64,000 nucleotides of DNA, taken from NCBI GenBank assembly GCA_003971905.1, contig RSEE01000082.1, positions 1 to 64,000 on the forward strand, read 5' to 3'. Positions 33,838 through 45,688 of the stretch are shown piece by piece. Made by a program: the position numbers and the translations under genes. Positions within the stretch are counted from its first letter, which is position 1; each line of letters opens with the position of its first letter. This stretch comes from Moniliella sp. 'wahieum' (Eukaryota > Basidiomycota > Moniliellomycetes > Moniliellales > Moniliellaceae). The notes below the pieces were generated by a model. The model did no database searches. It saw nothing but the letters and a program-made list of their open reading frames with translations, and was not told the DNA's origin.

Positions 33838-34090
33838 AGCGATCCCCTTGCCTGCTTTTCCATCCATCTCGGGGGGGGGCGGATAGATCGCCATAGTATC
33901 CCTCCAGGTCGGGTCTAGGCGGGTGTGATCTGGGCTGAGTCGCTCACTAGACGAGGTGCGGGGTAAACGCTACGCGGATTCCGCGTGCGTTCCGCTGCGG
34001 GCGCCAGCGCACCCCCCGTGGCTGATCTGATGGATGATTGCCTGCCCCGTGCCGCGTGGCGGAGGCATGAGCGATGCATGATGTGTGCTG

Positions 34091-34600
34091 ATGCCCTGGT
34101 GGCCCGGTGCCGCCGCGCAGTCCTCGCGCCACCATTGCCCCGATGGCTACGACGGTCGGAGCAAGGCGGCGCCAACGGATGGTCTGGACGCGTTCCGGAA
34201 GCGCGACCAGTTCAAGGTGCTGGTACGGTTCAAGGCGGTGGGCAGTGCGCCCATCATGAAGAACAATGTGTTCCGCATCAGTGCCTTCAACAAGTTCCTT
34301 GCTGTCCATGTGTTTTGCGCCGCGAGCTGGGCTGCAAAACGTCCGACAACCCTTTCTCTACATCAACGCTGCCTTCTCCCCTGCGCTGGACGATACAGTA
34401 GGCAATCTGTTCCGGGTACGTCGGTTTCCTCCCCTGGGTTCCTTGGTTGCTTTGTTCCTTGGTTCCTTGGTTCTTCGTGCGCCAGCCCGCTTTCGCCCGG
34501 CAGAGCCGCTCGCTGACGCTACCCCTTCGCCACCACACAGAGCTTTGGGACCGAGGGCCACTTGATTGTCAACTACAGCACCACACCAGCATGGGGGTGA
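34091..34600 (+). CDS. ATG12: Autophagy ubiquitin-like protein ATG12
   Basis: Ubiquitin-like modifier that is conjugated to ATG5 through its C-terminal glycine, acting in the E3-like complex that lipidates ATG8. The core is unmistakable: FKVLVRFKAVGSAPIMKNN, FRISAFNKFLAVHVF, LRRELGCKTSDNPFLYINAA, FSPALDDTVGNLFR, then after a GT-AG intron (34416-34540) SFGTEGHLIVNYSTTPAWG and stop at 34600. The terminal Trp-Gly needed for conjugation is intact. Two one-base losses occur in homopolymers (T run near 34316 before LRREL; C near 34355 before LYINAA). The start is uncertain: ATG 34091 is the first in the conserved frame, giving a Pro/Ala/His-rich N-terminal arm that is variable in this family. Confidence 0.92.
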
Positions 34601-35133
34601 GCGCTTGGTCCAAGTCCCCCCCCCCCCCCCCGTCCCAGCGGGTGCACGACGTCCAAGCCAAGCGCAGGAGGCCCATGGAAGCTGCCCGCCACACGAGCCA
34701 ATTCTTGTATCCATACACCTCCCGATACCATGCCTGTTGGGTGTATGGAGAGAGGGGAGTAAGGGAGGAGAGGAAGGAGGTGCTACTTGTCTGTAGCAAG
34801 GAGAAGCAGCTGTCCAAACGGGCTGTAACACGTTGGCGCCAGAGCTGTCCCCGGGGTCAACACGACCCCCCGACGCCGATCATATCAGATTGTCCATACA
34901 TTTGTGTCGCTTCAGTCGCCCCGACAACAAGCACAGTGCGGATGGTAATCCTACTCCCTTGCATGGGATACGCCGGGCCAAGCACGGCCCCGGGTTGGCC
35001 AGGCCGAGAGGGAGAAGATGATCCGTTACAAGCCCGAGAGCGTGGGGAATAGGGGGGAGAGAGGGGAGGAAGAGAGAGAGAGAGAAGGGCGGACAGAGGG
35101 GGGAAATAGAGAAGTGGGCGTGCATGACTTGGC
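34601..35133. other. Convergent intergenic region, ATG12 and SNC1 3' flanks
   Basis: No gene supported. Contains a C12 homopolymer at 34617-34631 and a GAGAGAGAG purine tract near 35070-35090. Confidence 0.5.
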
Positions 35134-35560
35134 TCAGTGGGTAGTCTTGACAGCGATGGGTCACAATGACGCAGATAATGGCAATAATACCAAGGATGAT
35201 GACAATGCGCATCTTCATCTGTAGGAGAAACAAGGTCAGGTCGACGGAACGCAAGTCACGCGACGCGGTCGCACGCAGGAGCACCATACGAACATCCTTC
35301 CACCACATCTTGCGGCGCACACGGTTAGCGCCCTGGGTGAACGCCTGAGACGACGTGACGAGGTTGTCGGTCTTGTCCTGGAGCGAGGAGAGGTTCTCGC
35401 CACGCTCGTGGACTTTGTTGATGTTGTCGCGCATGACGCCCACGGTATCGTCAATCTGGGCCTGGATCTGGGCGGTGCGCAACGTGCCGCCTGCCCGCGG
35501 GGGAGCATTGCTCTCGGCGGGGGCTGAGCCACTGGGAACGTAAGGGTCGTAGGCACTCAT
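35134..35560 (-). CDS. SNC1: Synaptobrevin-like R-SNARE (exocytic v-SNARE)
   Basis: Exon 1 35560-35294, intron 35293-35219 (gttcgt...acag, 75 bp), exon 2 from 35218. The protein starts [20 protein letters not shown], followed by the R-SNARE coil: [39 protein letters not shown] (with the zero-layer Arg in HERGE), [20 protein letters not shown]. Splicing joins KD to [19 protein letters not shown], a C-terminal membrane anchor. After a one-base frame change in the anchor the tail reads PIAVKTTH and stops at 35134, matching the short lumenal tail of fungal Snc proteins. Without the change the frame would run on into low-complexity sequence, so I take 35134 as the end. Function: fusion of secretory vesicles with plasma membrane. 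Confidence 0.87.
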
Positions 35561-36301
35561 GCTGGGTGGCGGTGGTGGGAGCAAGGCGGGGAGAAGGAGG
35601 AGCGGTGCCGGTTTTTTACTACGCTCAGCGGGGCGGCCTGGGGCTCAGCGGTGGGCCGCAGCGCGCGACGCGTGATGGATGCCGGGGGTGGGGGCTGCGC
35701 ATTACCTCATCAGCACGCTGCGGGGCGCAGGCCGACCGACACAGCCCCCGCAGCCAGCAGATCCAACACTGGTGTTGTGCCTGGCATATCACTTGTCGCA
35801 TGCCACATGTCACGCCACCTATAGCACACGTCACCCTGTCAGCACCTGCCTCACATCCTGTGGGGTTTGCTTGGGAGCTGCTGGTTTGGGTTTGGCCTCC
35901 AGGTACGAAGATGACCCCGAGAGGAGCTCGAAGGAGTCATGCGACCAGCTCACCATGGATTGGATCTTCGCCGCACATGCGCTCTCGCGTCCTCCTCCCT
36001 TGGGCCACGCACGCAGGGAGGGGCGACGGCGTACACGACGCAGAGGGGGGCCACGCTGCGTCGGAAAGGCGTCACGCGTCACGTGCGATTCCGGGCCTGA
36101 CTCATGTACTCAGTACTACTCAGTCTGAGTACTCATGGCTGGCTGGCTGGCTGGTTCGCTGCAATACGTGCACGTGCACCCACCAAGCCCTGGCGGCCAT
36201 TTATCCCCCCCGCAGATATTATCTCCGAGCGCGCGGGTTGCCACTGGTAGCGTCCGCCCGCATCGCCGCCATCCGTCGTCGTCCTCGCTGTGGCCACCGC
36301 C
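35561..36301. other. Intergenic, divergent promoters of SNC1 and SSU1
   Basis: No gene supported. Holds a GTACTCAGTACT-type tract at 36104-36136, GGCTGGCTGGCTGG near 36139, and the AT-rich patch cagatattatctcc near 36213-36226 that may serve as core promoter. Confidence 0.5.
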
Positions 36302-38072
36302 ATGGACTCGGTCGCGTTCGATCCCCCCTGGCGCACCACACCTTCCGCGACAACCCCGCCCTCGTCCCGCTTGACGAAAGCCCGTGACCTATGCTGAGCA
36401 GCAGTGGGCTGCTGCGCGGGCACAGGAACAGGCACACCCCGCCTCGCTTCGCCCCCAAGCGGACGTGGCTTAGCCGCCTCGTCTTCTGCTGTCGCGGCCG
36501 ACCCCGAGTCTGGAGAGCGGGCGGTGGACCGAAAAGCCGCGTCGCGGGCGCAGGAAGAGATTGCGCTGGACGACCTGGGGGTCAACCTTGGTCCGGCTGT
36601 TTCCTCCGTCTCGACCGGCACCACCCTCCCCCCCAAGCCCAACTGCCAAGTACCGCCGCGACGTGTACGAAGACGACCTGAGCTCGTGGCGCGCGTGGAA
36701 GACGTTGGCCCAGGCGCGCCTGCTTCATCTCTCCCCGCCTGGTTCAGCGTGACGATGGGCACGGGCATGTTGGGCAACTTGCTCCTGCTTGCGCCCTGGG
36801 AGAATGTGCACAGTGTCCTGCGTTGGGGGACAATCTTGATCATGCTCAACTGCATCATGTGTGTGCCCTCTCCCCCTCACCTACCCCGCGCATTGGATTG
36901 ATTGGCATGGATTGCTGACACGCTCATCCACAGATTCTGCCTTTTTACGCTGATGATGGTCGTGCGCTACGCGCTTTTCCCTCGGTCCTCCGCCTCACCT
37001 TGACGCATTCGCAGCAATCGCTCTTTCTTGGCACGCCGGCGATGAGTGCGTTCGATCTATCGCTCGCCTTGTTCGTCTACTGACTGCACTTGACTGTCCT
37101 CGCAGGTCTGACCACCACAATCACTGGGCTTTTGGCCGTCGGCGAGGCATTCAACCTGCACGGCCTTGGCACCTACACGCAGGACAATTATCCCACCCTT
37201 GGAATCTGCATCGTCGCTTCCGTGCTGTACTTTTTCACCATGATCGTCTCTCTTACTGTCGCGATCGGGGTGCCGTGGAGCATGATGACGTGGCAAACGC
37301 ACACCCTGAGCCAAACCACTGCCTTGCTCTTACTTCCGATCGTGCCGCCCATTACCGTGGGCAACGCCGGGGGCAGCTTTGCCGACCTGCTCCAGCACGC
37401 CGCTGAGGGCCATCGTCTTTCTTCGCCTGTTGTCGCGGAACGTCTGTGGTCGTTAGCGTGGACCATCACGTTATTCAGCTATGCCCTGATGGGCATTGGT
37501 CTCTTACTCGCCTTGTTCATTCTTGTTCTCTACTTCCAACGCCTCATCCTCTTCAAGGCACCTCCTCGAGAAATCATCTTGAGTGTCATGCTCCCGCTCG
37601 GGCCGTGCGGGCAAGGTGCCGACGGACTGATCCATCTTGTACGTCCGTCCTACTGTGGCTTACTGCACCCGTTCCCTGATCCGTTTGACCAACCTACTTT
37701 GCATGCAGGGTGCCTCAGCCTCTGCGCTTATCCAGCACACGAGCGCCGAGCACGGCGCTCGACCTGGGCGTGGGGCTGGGCGTGGGGCTGCACGCGGCGG
37801 GTCTACTGGCGGGCCTTCTGCTCTGGGCACTGGGACTGTGGTGGTTATGTCTGGCGTTACTGACGATCGGGAGGGAACGGTACAAGGGCCAATTACCTTT
37901 CAACATGGGCTGGTGGAGCATGACGTTCCCCACTGGTTCGCTCTGTATGGCCACGTCGCGACTCGCGCTCACGCTCGATTCGCAAGCGCTCCGAATCGTC
38001 TTTGCCCTCTCGGTCGGGCTCAACGCGTGCATCTGGGCCATCTGCATGCTCCCACCCTGCGTGGATTCTTGA
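36302..38072 (+). CDS. SSU1: SSU1-type sulfite efflux pump (TDT / SLAC1 family)
   Basis: Plasma-membrane transporter of the tellurite-resistance/dicarboxylate family. Motifs run in order: AWFSVTMGTGMLGNLLLLAP (membrane segment 1), IIFCLFTLMMVVRYALFP, THSQQSLFLGTPAM, TITGLLAVGEAF, LGICIVASVLYFFTMIVSLT, TALLLLPIVPPITVGNAGGS, LFILVLYFQRLILFKAPPRE and LPLGPCGQ, then LGLWWLCLALLT and FNMGWWSMTFPTGSLCMAT, ending PPCVDS at 38072. LPLGPxGQ and SLFLGTxxM favour the sulfite pump over the malate permease branch. GT-AG introns are 36859-36933, 37046-37105 and 37639-37708. The N-terminus is poorly fixed: ATG 36302 (MDSVAFDPPWRTTP) shares the frame of EEIALDDLGVNLG but a stop intervenes, so a frame error or another start is likely. 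Confidence 0.82.
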
Positions 38073-39461
38073 CGGGCGAACTGTTGATTGCGCCTTGCAT
38101 CTCCAACGTCTCCTTGCGTCCGTAATTCGTGGGGCGTGGGGCGTGATGCTTGATGCTTGAGAGACGGGAGTGGGAGCGGAATCCAGTTCGAGCGGGGGGC
38201 AGAATCCCAATCATCGATGGCGTATCTTGTGCCTTACCACACTGTTCACACAATGGGGGAACAAGAAAGCGCCCACCCTGGGACGCATGTTGCCATACAT
38301 CAGGCAAATGTCCGCCCAACATCATCGATCATCGACGGCACAGCTCCCCGAGCCCGGTCGGACTATGGCGGCACCGCAGGCCATAAAGCGTACGAACGTG
38401 AGGGTTCAACCTTCACGGTTGGTGAGCACGACCGACGTCTCCATGTAGAAGAGCAATTTGGGGCATATCATACGCTCGTTTCTAGCCCGTTCTTCTCGGT
38501 ACAAGTGTTTTGCGCCCGTTCTTCTCGGTACAAGTGTATTGCAACCCGTGTAAGTGGTAGACGTGTTGGGTGTTCTCGTTTGGGAGCGTATATAGTAACT
38601 CCTCGGTTAGATTCCATGCCTTACAGTCTATGATCAAAGGGCAGAGAAAACAGATCCTCCACATGGAAGGCAGGTTGACGAACGGTGTATACCATTACAT
38701 CATTCTGTGATCAGGAAACAATCAATTAAGGCACCCATCCGGAACTTAAGTGTACGTTGAAGAATGATGGAATCCGCGAATCGGGATTGGGTCGTCCCCA
38801 AAGCGGATGCATGGTAGCCTATGGTGGGTCCCAAGGGTTCCCACCCAGCCGGACCGCTGGTACCTGGTTGCGAATCGCGACTGCTTCTCTGTTCCAGCCA
38901 CGCCAACGCGTCCCAGTCCCGCCCCAGGGCTGGCAGTGGTTGTCCTGCGCTGTCTCTTCCGCCCATCTTTCAGTCCCAGCGGTTTCAGATACGGTACTAA
39001 AGCACTACAAGAAAATCTCTATCTAACGGATCCCTTTTCTCTTGTGTACACCGCGGTCATGCTACATTTGCATGTTCGTTGCTTCTGTTGTAGTACTGCG
39101 GTACCGCGTGACAGGGGGAGTCTAGTAGCTGGACACGACTGCATGCACAATCCAGAGCGTTTTCTCCACCGGTACCCGAGTCCTCGTCGTGGTCCTCATC
39201 CGTCGAACGCACCGCACGTACCGGTTATAAAGCCCACTACAACTTGTGTGAACTTGCCATTATTTTGTCCCGCATTCGTACACGAAGCGGAGCAAATTCC
39301 ACTGGAATACATATCAGATCCAGGGTAGAGAGGAGGAGAGACGGCGGGCGTGGCTGTTTCCAGTCGCCAGGCGTTGCCACTTGGTGAGTTGGGCCAATGG
39401 GGGCCGTGGGGGCTGAGCCTGAAGAGCGATAGCGTCCGATGTGATGTGATGTGATACGATT

Positions 39462-39537
39462 GTCGATTGAATATTGAACGTTTGAACGCTCAACATGCTC
39501 AGCGCTCAGGTTGAACATTGAACGTTTGAACATTCTG
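39462..39537. repeat. AATATTG / AACGTTTG repeat tract
   Basis: Units TTGAATATTGAACGTTTGAA recur around an imperfect centre (gctcaacatgctcagcgctc), giving an inverted-repeat look. Confidence 0.8.
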
Positions 39538-39957
39538 TTTACTTTCAGCTTTGGGCGCCCCGAACATGGACGGCGAGCACGCCATTCCAATGCCGTTCCC
39601 AGATCTCAGGCTGAGATCTCACCGATCTCACCGATCATCGATCATCGACCCGGAGTGTCGGGAATTGGATGCACAAATCTGAATCACTACACGCGACACC
39701 CAAGGCAGGTTACCCAGTACAGCAGGGTACAGCAGGGTACGGCCGGGGGCGGCAGTGTCAGGTGGTCAGGGCATGTCATGCATGTCATGGGATGCATGTC
39801 ATGCATGTCGTTGGCTGCACCGCATGCACCGCCTGTGCAGCAGGAGGCACTGCAGCGCATCAGGGCGCCCTGGGTCGCCCAGGTGGTGTAGTCTGGTGTT
39901 GCTGTGCGAATTTTCCGCTGCGTGAATCGATACTGATGAATCAGGGTTGCCGTAGGT

Positions 39958-40002
39958 CATAGGCTAAGATCTTAGGCCTTTGGCCTTAGATCTTAGACCT
40001 TG
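39958..40002. repeat. AGATCTT / AGGCCTT heptamer tract
   Basis: Consecutive units AAGATCTT, AGGCCTT, TGGCCTT and AGATCTT: each is a 6-bp palindrome (or near) plus T. The tract as a whole is also roughly self-complementary. Confidence 0.85.
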
Positions 40003-40704
40003 TGAATATGAAACGGGGCATGTGTGTGTGACGCCATACGGCCGGAGCGCGGATCCGCCTTAGTACGCAAGCCTGCGTCAGCCACCCATTCCCTACCTAC
40101 CCTCTTCCCCTGGCCTGGCCTCACGCCCTCACGTCTCCCCGGTGGAGGGGGCGCAGCGGAGGCCCAGGTACTAGATAGCGGCCGAAAGCCCTCAGGCCTC
40201 AGTCCGCAGCACGTCAGTCTTGGCTTTCTTCACTTTCAAACTAACAAACAATCTGCGCTGACAACTGTCTGTGACATTGGACTAGAGGGACTGTGATAAG
40301 AAACTCTGTCCAGCGACTAGGGCCTAGGGCCTACCTGGTAGGTATACTGGTCCTGTCCCTGATCTACCTGACGTGTATCTGCGACATTGGGCATGTGCCA
40401 TGAGTCACTGGTCTCTGCAATGCAACGAAGTGATTCATGATGCATGATGGATGCATGATATGCGACACGACACCTGATGCATGTGAATCGCTGAGATCCG
40501 ACCCACGGTGCACGCGACGGATACTTCTGCTTAGGCTAAGCTTGGCGCTAGCTAATTACTCTGGTTCTACTATCAGTTTGGGTGCACGGCAGCCCCGTTC
40601 CGCCTCGATTCCGCCTCTTCCTGTTGCGCCTCTGGGCTGCCTTCGTATGATTACATCCGCACCACTTCCTGCCCTGCCTTGGTCGCCAGCGCCGCCCACG
40701 CACG

Positions 40705-40737
40705 TACTAGATACTCGCTACTAGTTACTAGTTGCTG
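40705..40737. repeat. ACTAGTT heptamer tract
   Basis: Units built on ACTAGT plus one base. A related tract of GTTAGTA heptamers lies at 40998-41028, and another ACTAGT pair near 41398-41423. Confidence 0.75.
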
Positions 40738-41548
40738 CAGATGTTGTCACCGCAATGCCGTCCCTCGCAGGCCGTACAGGCCGTACATAGCTCCCGGGTA
40801 TACTGTTGAACGTACGCGCGTACGGGCGTACGTTGAAACGTTGAACCGTGTACCGTTTATCAACGTCGGACATTCAGACTCGGCGCTATATCACCGGTCG
40901 CAATCGACCTCATGCACCATGCATGTCACCATGTCACCGGTCACCCCTGTCGCGGTTGTTGTCCGACTTTCCCCTATCTCTCCCGCATGCACTCTGAAGC
41001 GTTAGTAGTTAGTAGTTAGTAGTTACTATGTTACTCGTCGTCGCTCTTTCTTATGAACGTAGTAAAATTCTGCTCTCCAAGCCACGTAGCGGTCGCCCCC
41101 ACGTCAAGCACCCATCAGATCTCAGAGCGTATCAAGTGTGGTCCGATGGCGTTTTGTGCACGCCAAGCGAAAGTGGGCACGTATATACCCCTACCATCAC
41201 AGTACGCACTTCGCTCGCCCGCCTCCGCCGCCTCCTCCGCCTCCGCCGCCACTGTCTTGTTACGGGGTGACAGATGATAGTACCTTGGAGGTAGTAGGAG
41301 TGCATGATGCATGTCGCGCCAAATGTGGCTGAGCAGGCGGAGGGGCAGCCGCAAGAGGGTCTCATAACTTGCGTAACGCGTAACGTGTCACTATAGTAAC
41401 TAGTAACAGGTAACTAGTTACTGACCCGAAACTTGTACCATTCTGCTGGTCCAACGCTCAGCATATATTGTTCAGAGCGTTCCACGTTACCAGTTGAATG
41501 AATTACCAGTGACTTACTCATGCCAAGTTCATCGTGAACGTGAACTGA

Positions 41549-41640
41549 GTTTAACGTTTAACGTTTAACGTTTAACGTCAACGCGTCAACGTTCAACGTT
41601 CAACGTTCAACGTCAACGTTCGTTCAAACGTTCCTTCCCC
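41549..41640. repeat. AACGTTT then AACGTTC heptamer array
   Basis: Four units of AACGTT+T are followed by units of AACGTT+C, then irregular CAACGTTCG pieces. The palindromic core is constant while the seventh base switches from T to C along the array. Confidence 0.93.
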
Positions 41641-41953
41641 GTCCGCGTCAACGTTTCGAATCAACGTCAATGTGGTTCGGTACGTTCAGTACGTCCAGGA
41701 CTGTAATAGACTGGACTCAGTACTCAGTACCAGTACCAGTCCTCCGGGCGACCCAAGTTCTACGAGCTAAGTGCCTGTCGCCTACGTACGAAAGTGTTCG
41801 ATGATAATGATTCCATCGATGATGCCATGACGTATTCTATATTCTCTTCCATCTATCGACTTCATCACGCGTCGTCGGTGATCTATCCCCGACCCACTAT
41901 GCACCATGCTTGCTGCATCTTCACCGATAAGCCAATCACTGCGGTGGCGTATT

Positions 41954-42014
41954 GTATGCATGATGCATGATGCATGATGCATGATGCATGAGCATGACAT
42001 GCATGACATGCACA
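41954..42014. repeat. ATGCATG heptamer array
   Basis: Five units of ATGCAT+G, then ACATGCATG pieces. Similar shorter tracts lie at 40433-40482, 51036-51083 and 61955-61980. Confidence 0.93.
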
Positions 42015-43766
42015 TGCGACACGCGCAAGCCAGACAGCGTCAACTTGGGCCAGAGGATGTGTGGTTGGATCTTGGACGACATAGGATTCAGATGATTCAG
42101 ATCTGAGATGGGCCAACGTTGGACGTTGGCACCCTTAGTTGGCAAGGGTTGGTGAAGCTTGAAGGCGTTGAGTTGCAAGAAGCTTAAAAGCGTGAAGCAA
42201 AAGCATCAAGCTGCGCACCCTGAACGTTCAGCTGAACATCCTGAACGAAGCTCACAGCGATCCGGGACGTGGGATCGCTAGTTCACTGACGAGGTCATCA
42301 TCGACATTGCCATGTGGGGCAGTTGGGGCGCGCGCGCAGAAGCGACAGAATGCCGGGGCCCCTAAACGCTATGCTGTATGCCCGACGCTCCAGGAAAAGA
42401 GACAACAAATGCCCGACAGTGCAAGTGGTAGTGATAGTGTACAGGTAGGCTCCTGTGCCAAACGGCATCGACGTCATCTCCCAGGCAGACGGGTCACCGG
42501 TCACCGGTCAAGCTTCAAGCAGAGTGGTACCGGCATTGATACTGGGGACTACACCCGAAATCCCAGTAAGGAAGGAGAGCACTCAGATTGAATATTGAGT
42601 ACTGAGGTTGGGTAGACCAGACCGAGAGTAACAACACTACTGCTTGATCAGCCTCTCACAGATTTCAGGTCTCCATCACAGCGCCAGCTTTCCCCATATT
42701 GATTTGATCGCGCTGAGGATGGGAGATGCGATAGTCGGCGATAGCAGGCCGGTGTGGATGGGCTAGGTGCAAGTAAAACGGGAGTGGAACAAGAGGAGCT
42801 GGGAGCGATCGAAGAGCTAGGGGAGTGGTTAGGGGACGCTGGCCGACGGGCCCGGGGGGCGAGGAAGTATGATCCTGAGCGTGACCATCATTCATCGACC
42901 ATCGATCATGATCTGGGCGGACTGGTCCGCAGATCGGCAGATGAGACACCGGGAGCCCCATTCCTTGCTTTGCACCCATCACCCATCGTGCATCTCGCTA
43001 TCAAGCATGTCCAGCGCGGTGCATGTGAGATGTCCGGGAGGGCCACGGAAAGCACAGCAGCACACAGCAGCACACAGCAGCACAGCACGAGCAATCGGCG
43101 GGGGGGGCGCTGGGCTGGTGCAGAATTCCAAGGTGCGCGGCAGGCACGGCACACCCTGACACGAAACACCCGGCCGACGCCCGGCTGCGAACGCGCCTGC
43201 AAGGGTGCATGCCCAGAATGCATAGCATGCATGCGCAGCGCACAGCTGCGCCGGGCTCGTGCCCCGCCAGCATAGTGCATAGCCCGCTACATAGCCCGCT
43301 GCCAATCCGTCTCAGACACGCCTGCGTCGGACAGCGCTGTGCACACTGGTCCGGCGCAGGGGTGCCCCCCCGCACACAGGCGCCGGCGGGCGGGGAGTGG
43401 TTTGAGATTGGGGATGTGAGACAGGACCTTGGTTTGCGTAGGTTGCGTTTGGGCTGGGGCGTGCTGGGGCACAGCACGACCCAGCACGGCACTGCACGGC
43501 ACTGCTGCGGCGCCTGGGGGGGGGCCCGCGGCAGCATGTAAATGCTCCCTGCATTGTGCAGCGCATCTCCCTCCTTCCTCCGTCCCGCCCAGCCGGCAGC
43601 TGGTTATAGCGCTTCGCCCGCCGCCACCACCACCACCACCACCCACCCCGTCGCTTCCGAGCCCATCTCTGCTGCCTGCCCCCCTTATACTCCGCCCCCC
43701 CGCGGCCTCCCGCCTCTTCATCCACCGCCCACCTTGCGCCTCCATCCGCCCCCCCCACCTCCCACC

Positions 43767-45688
43767 ATGGGCAGCAGCAAACCCCAACTGCACAGCAACC
43801 TCGTTGGCCGCCGCATCGCCTCTGCGGCTCGACCTTGTCCTCCTCTGCGCGTATGTGTGGTCTACTCGCGCGTGACCTGCACCACCCGCTGCATGCCGAC
43901 CAGGCGCCGTGGGATGCCGCTGCCCACGCCGCGCTACCAACCTCGTGCGATGCGAGTGTGACCGGGCTGTACGCTGTTCAAGTGTCTCCACCGCGCTGGG
44001 CTCGAGGACCGCCAAAAGGCATTTCAAGAGCGGGAGATTGCGCTGCAAAGCCTCGCTGGCGCACATCCTGCGGTGGTGACGGTGTACCAGGTCGTGCAGA
44101 TGCCGAGTGCCTGTAGTCGTCATGGACTACTGTCCTGATGGGGACCTGTTCGCCATGATTACCGATGCCCAGCGGTACACTGTTCCCTCCCGCCTTGCGC
44201 CGCAGGCCGACCGAAACCATATTATGACCGCATGTTGTTGAGGACGACGAGTACTGGCGGGCCCGGATCGCCATGGACCAAACTATCAAGGCTGTCTTTA
44301 CCCAAATTGTCGATGCGGTGAGCTACTGCCACCAGTGGGCATTTACCACCGTGACCTCAAGCCCGAGAACATCCTCTGCCTTAACGGTGGCACGCGTTGT
44401 CCTTGCTGACTTTGGCTTGGCGAGGACGACCGACCAAAGTGGCGACTTTGGGTGCGGCTCGTCCTTCTACATGGGCCCGAGTGCCAAGGCGGCTTGGCCC
44501 GTCGTCTGGCCGTCGTACGATACGGCCGCTAACGACGTGTGGAGCTTGGGTGTCATCTTGGTCAACTTGTCTGTGGCGCAACCCTTGGAAGCAAGCTTCG
44601 GTCTCGGACGAAACTTTCCGAAGTATTGCGGCCACCCCAACTTTCTCCGTGAGATTCTTCCCATTTCCGATTCGCTCAACACCATTCTCAAGCGTGTCTT
44701 TTGCCCCTGCGCCGAGCAGCGGTGTTCCCTGGCCGAATTGGCTGCCTCGTGGCTGACTGCGACCGTTTGACCGCGACAAATGCCGACCTGAAGGCTCGTC
44801 AGGAAGGCCGACGCCGAGCCAGGCCCAGGCCCAGCCCAGCCAGACCTCGGTGCAAGCCAAAAAAGTACAGGAGCCCACACCAACCTCCCCCGCTCCCAAC
44901 GAGACCAAGGTGCGGTGTCAGAGAAACCGGTTTGGCACCGACCCAGGCCCAATACCAATGCCCTGGACACGCTGCAAGATCCCCACCGCGTGCGTCCCAC
45001 TCTTGTCCCCGAAACGGGTGTTGGTGCAGTGCCGGGTGCGTCGTCCGCCGTGCCGCCTCGGACGACGAACCGGGCCAAACCTGTGCCGTTGGTCCACCCG
45101 ATCCAAGTCCAAGTGGGCGGTACGTCAGGTCGGGGGAGGCAGACCGAGACGGAGAAGGAGACCGAGACTGTCGCACCGCTTTCTTCCCCCTTTTTGCCAC
45201 CGCTTGCTTCCCCCTCCCCCTACTCGTGTTCGCCCAGCACCAAAGCGTGTTCTCCTTCCAGCCCCGCGTCGCCAGCAAGCTGATCCTCGACTCGTCGGAC
45301 GGATGGCCTACGCCCAGCACACCAGCTTCCACTTACTCCACCGCCTCGCATACGGGCTACCTCCTACTCCACGCTGTGTACTGTCCCTCTTGCTCCTCCG
45401 TCCCTTGCGTCGGCCGCGGGCGAGAGGAACGGCAGCATGGCCGCGTTAACCCGTATGATGCAGCAAGGTAAACTGTCGTTGTTGGAATCGTTTGCTCCAT
45501 TTCCTGTACGAAGGCGACGCGATGCCGAAGGTCAGGCGGACCAGGTACCTGTACCTGTACCTGTACCTGTACCTGTACATGGACCTACTGCCTCCTTTGC
45601 CACCGGACCTGAATGGACATGCGAAGCTAAACCTCGTCTGGCCTACTCTGCCTTGGGCTTTGCCCCCGACGGCCGGTTGGGGTACTGA
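43767..45688 (+). CDS. Ran1/Ksp1-type serine/threonine protein kinase
   Basis: ATG at 43767 in good context (caccATGG): MGSSKPQLHSNLVGRRI. The kinase domain is spread over several frames: a Gly-loop remnant AYGVVYSARDLHHPL, then KCLHRAGLEDRQKAFQEREI, VVVMDYCPDGDLFAMITDAQ, an intron around 44175-44242, VFTQIVDAVSYCHQ, YHRDLKPENILCLNGGTRVV (catalytic HRD), LADFGLART (DFG), DFGCGSSFYMGP, NDVWSLGVILVNLS, and HPNFLREILPISDSLNTILK. The DYCPDGDLF and FGCGSxxYM signatures place it with fungal Ran1/Pat1, Ksp1 and Sks1 kinases, which link nutrient state to meiosis or filamentous growth. The C-terminal half is Pro/Thr/Lys-rich and disordered, ending near 45688 after a VPVPVPVPV repeat encoded by CTGTAC hexamers. 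Frame breaks are frequent in the Gly-loop region. Confidence 0.85.

Larger units (their letters stand above)
38073..43766. other. Gene-poor 5.7-kb region with many short arrays
   Basis: No conserved protein segment or RNA gene recognised. Short frames are scattered on both strands and overlap. The main content is small tandem arrays, listed separately, with extra tracts at 38515-38530 (cccgttcttctcggtacaag repeated), 39764-39812 (ATGCATGTC units), 40433-40482 (ATGCATGAT-like), 41398-41425 (ACTAGT units) and 43055-43092 (agcagcacac units). The last 220 bp before 43767 are C/T-rich, a likely core promoter for the kinase. Confidence 0.5.

Noticed and set aside
35060-35133. Longer SNARE tail reading through the membrane anchor into 34880
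   Set aside because: The extension is Ser/Pro/Leu low complexity, whereas a one-base frame change gives PIAVKTTH and a stop, the usual fungal R-SNARE ending.
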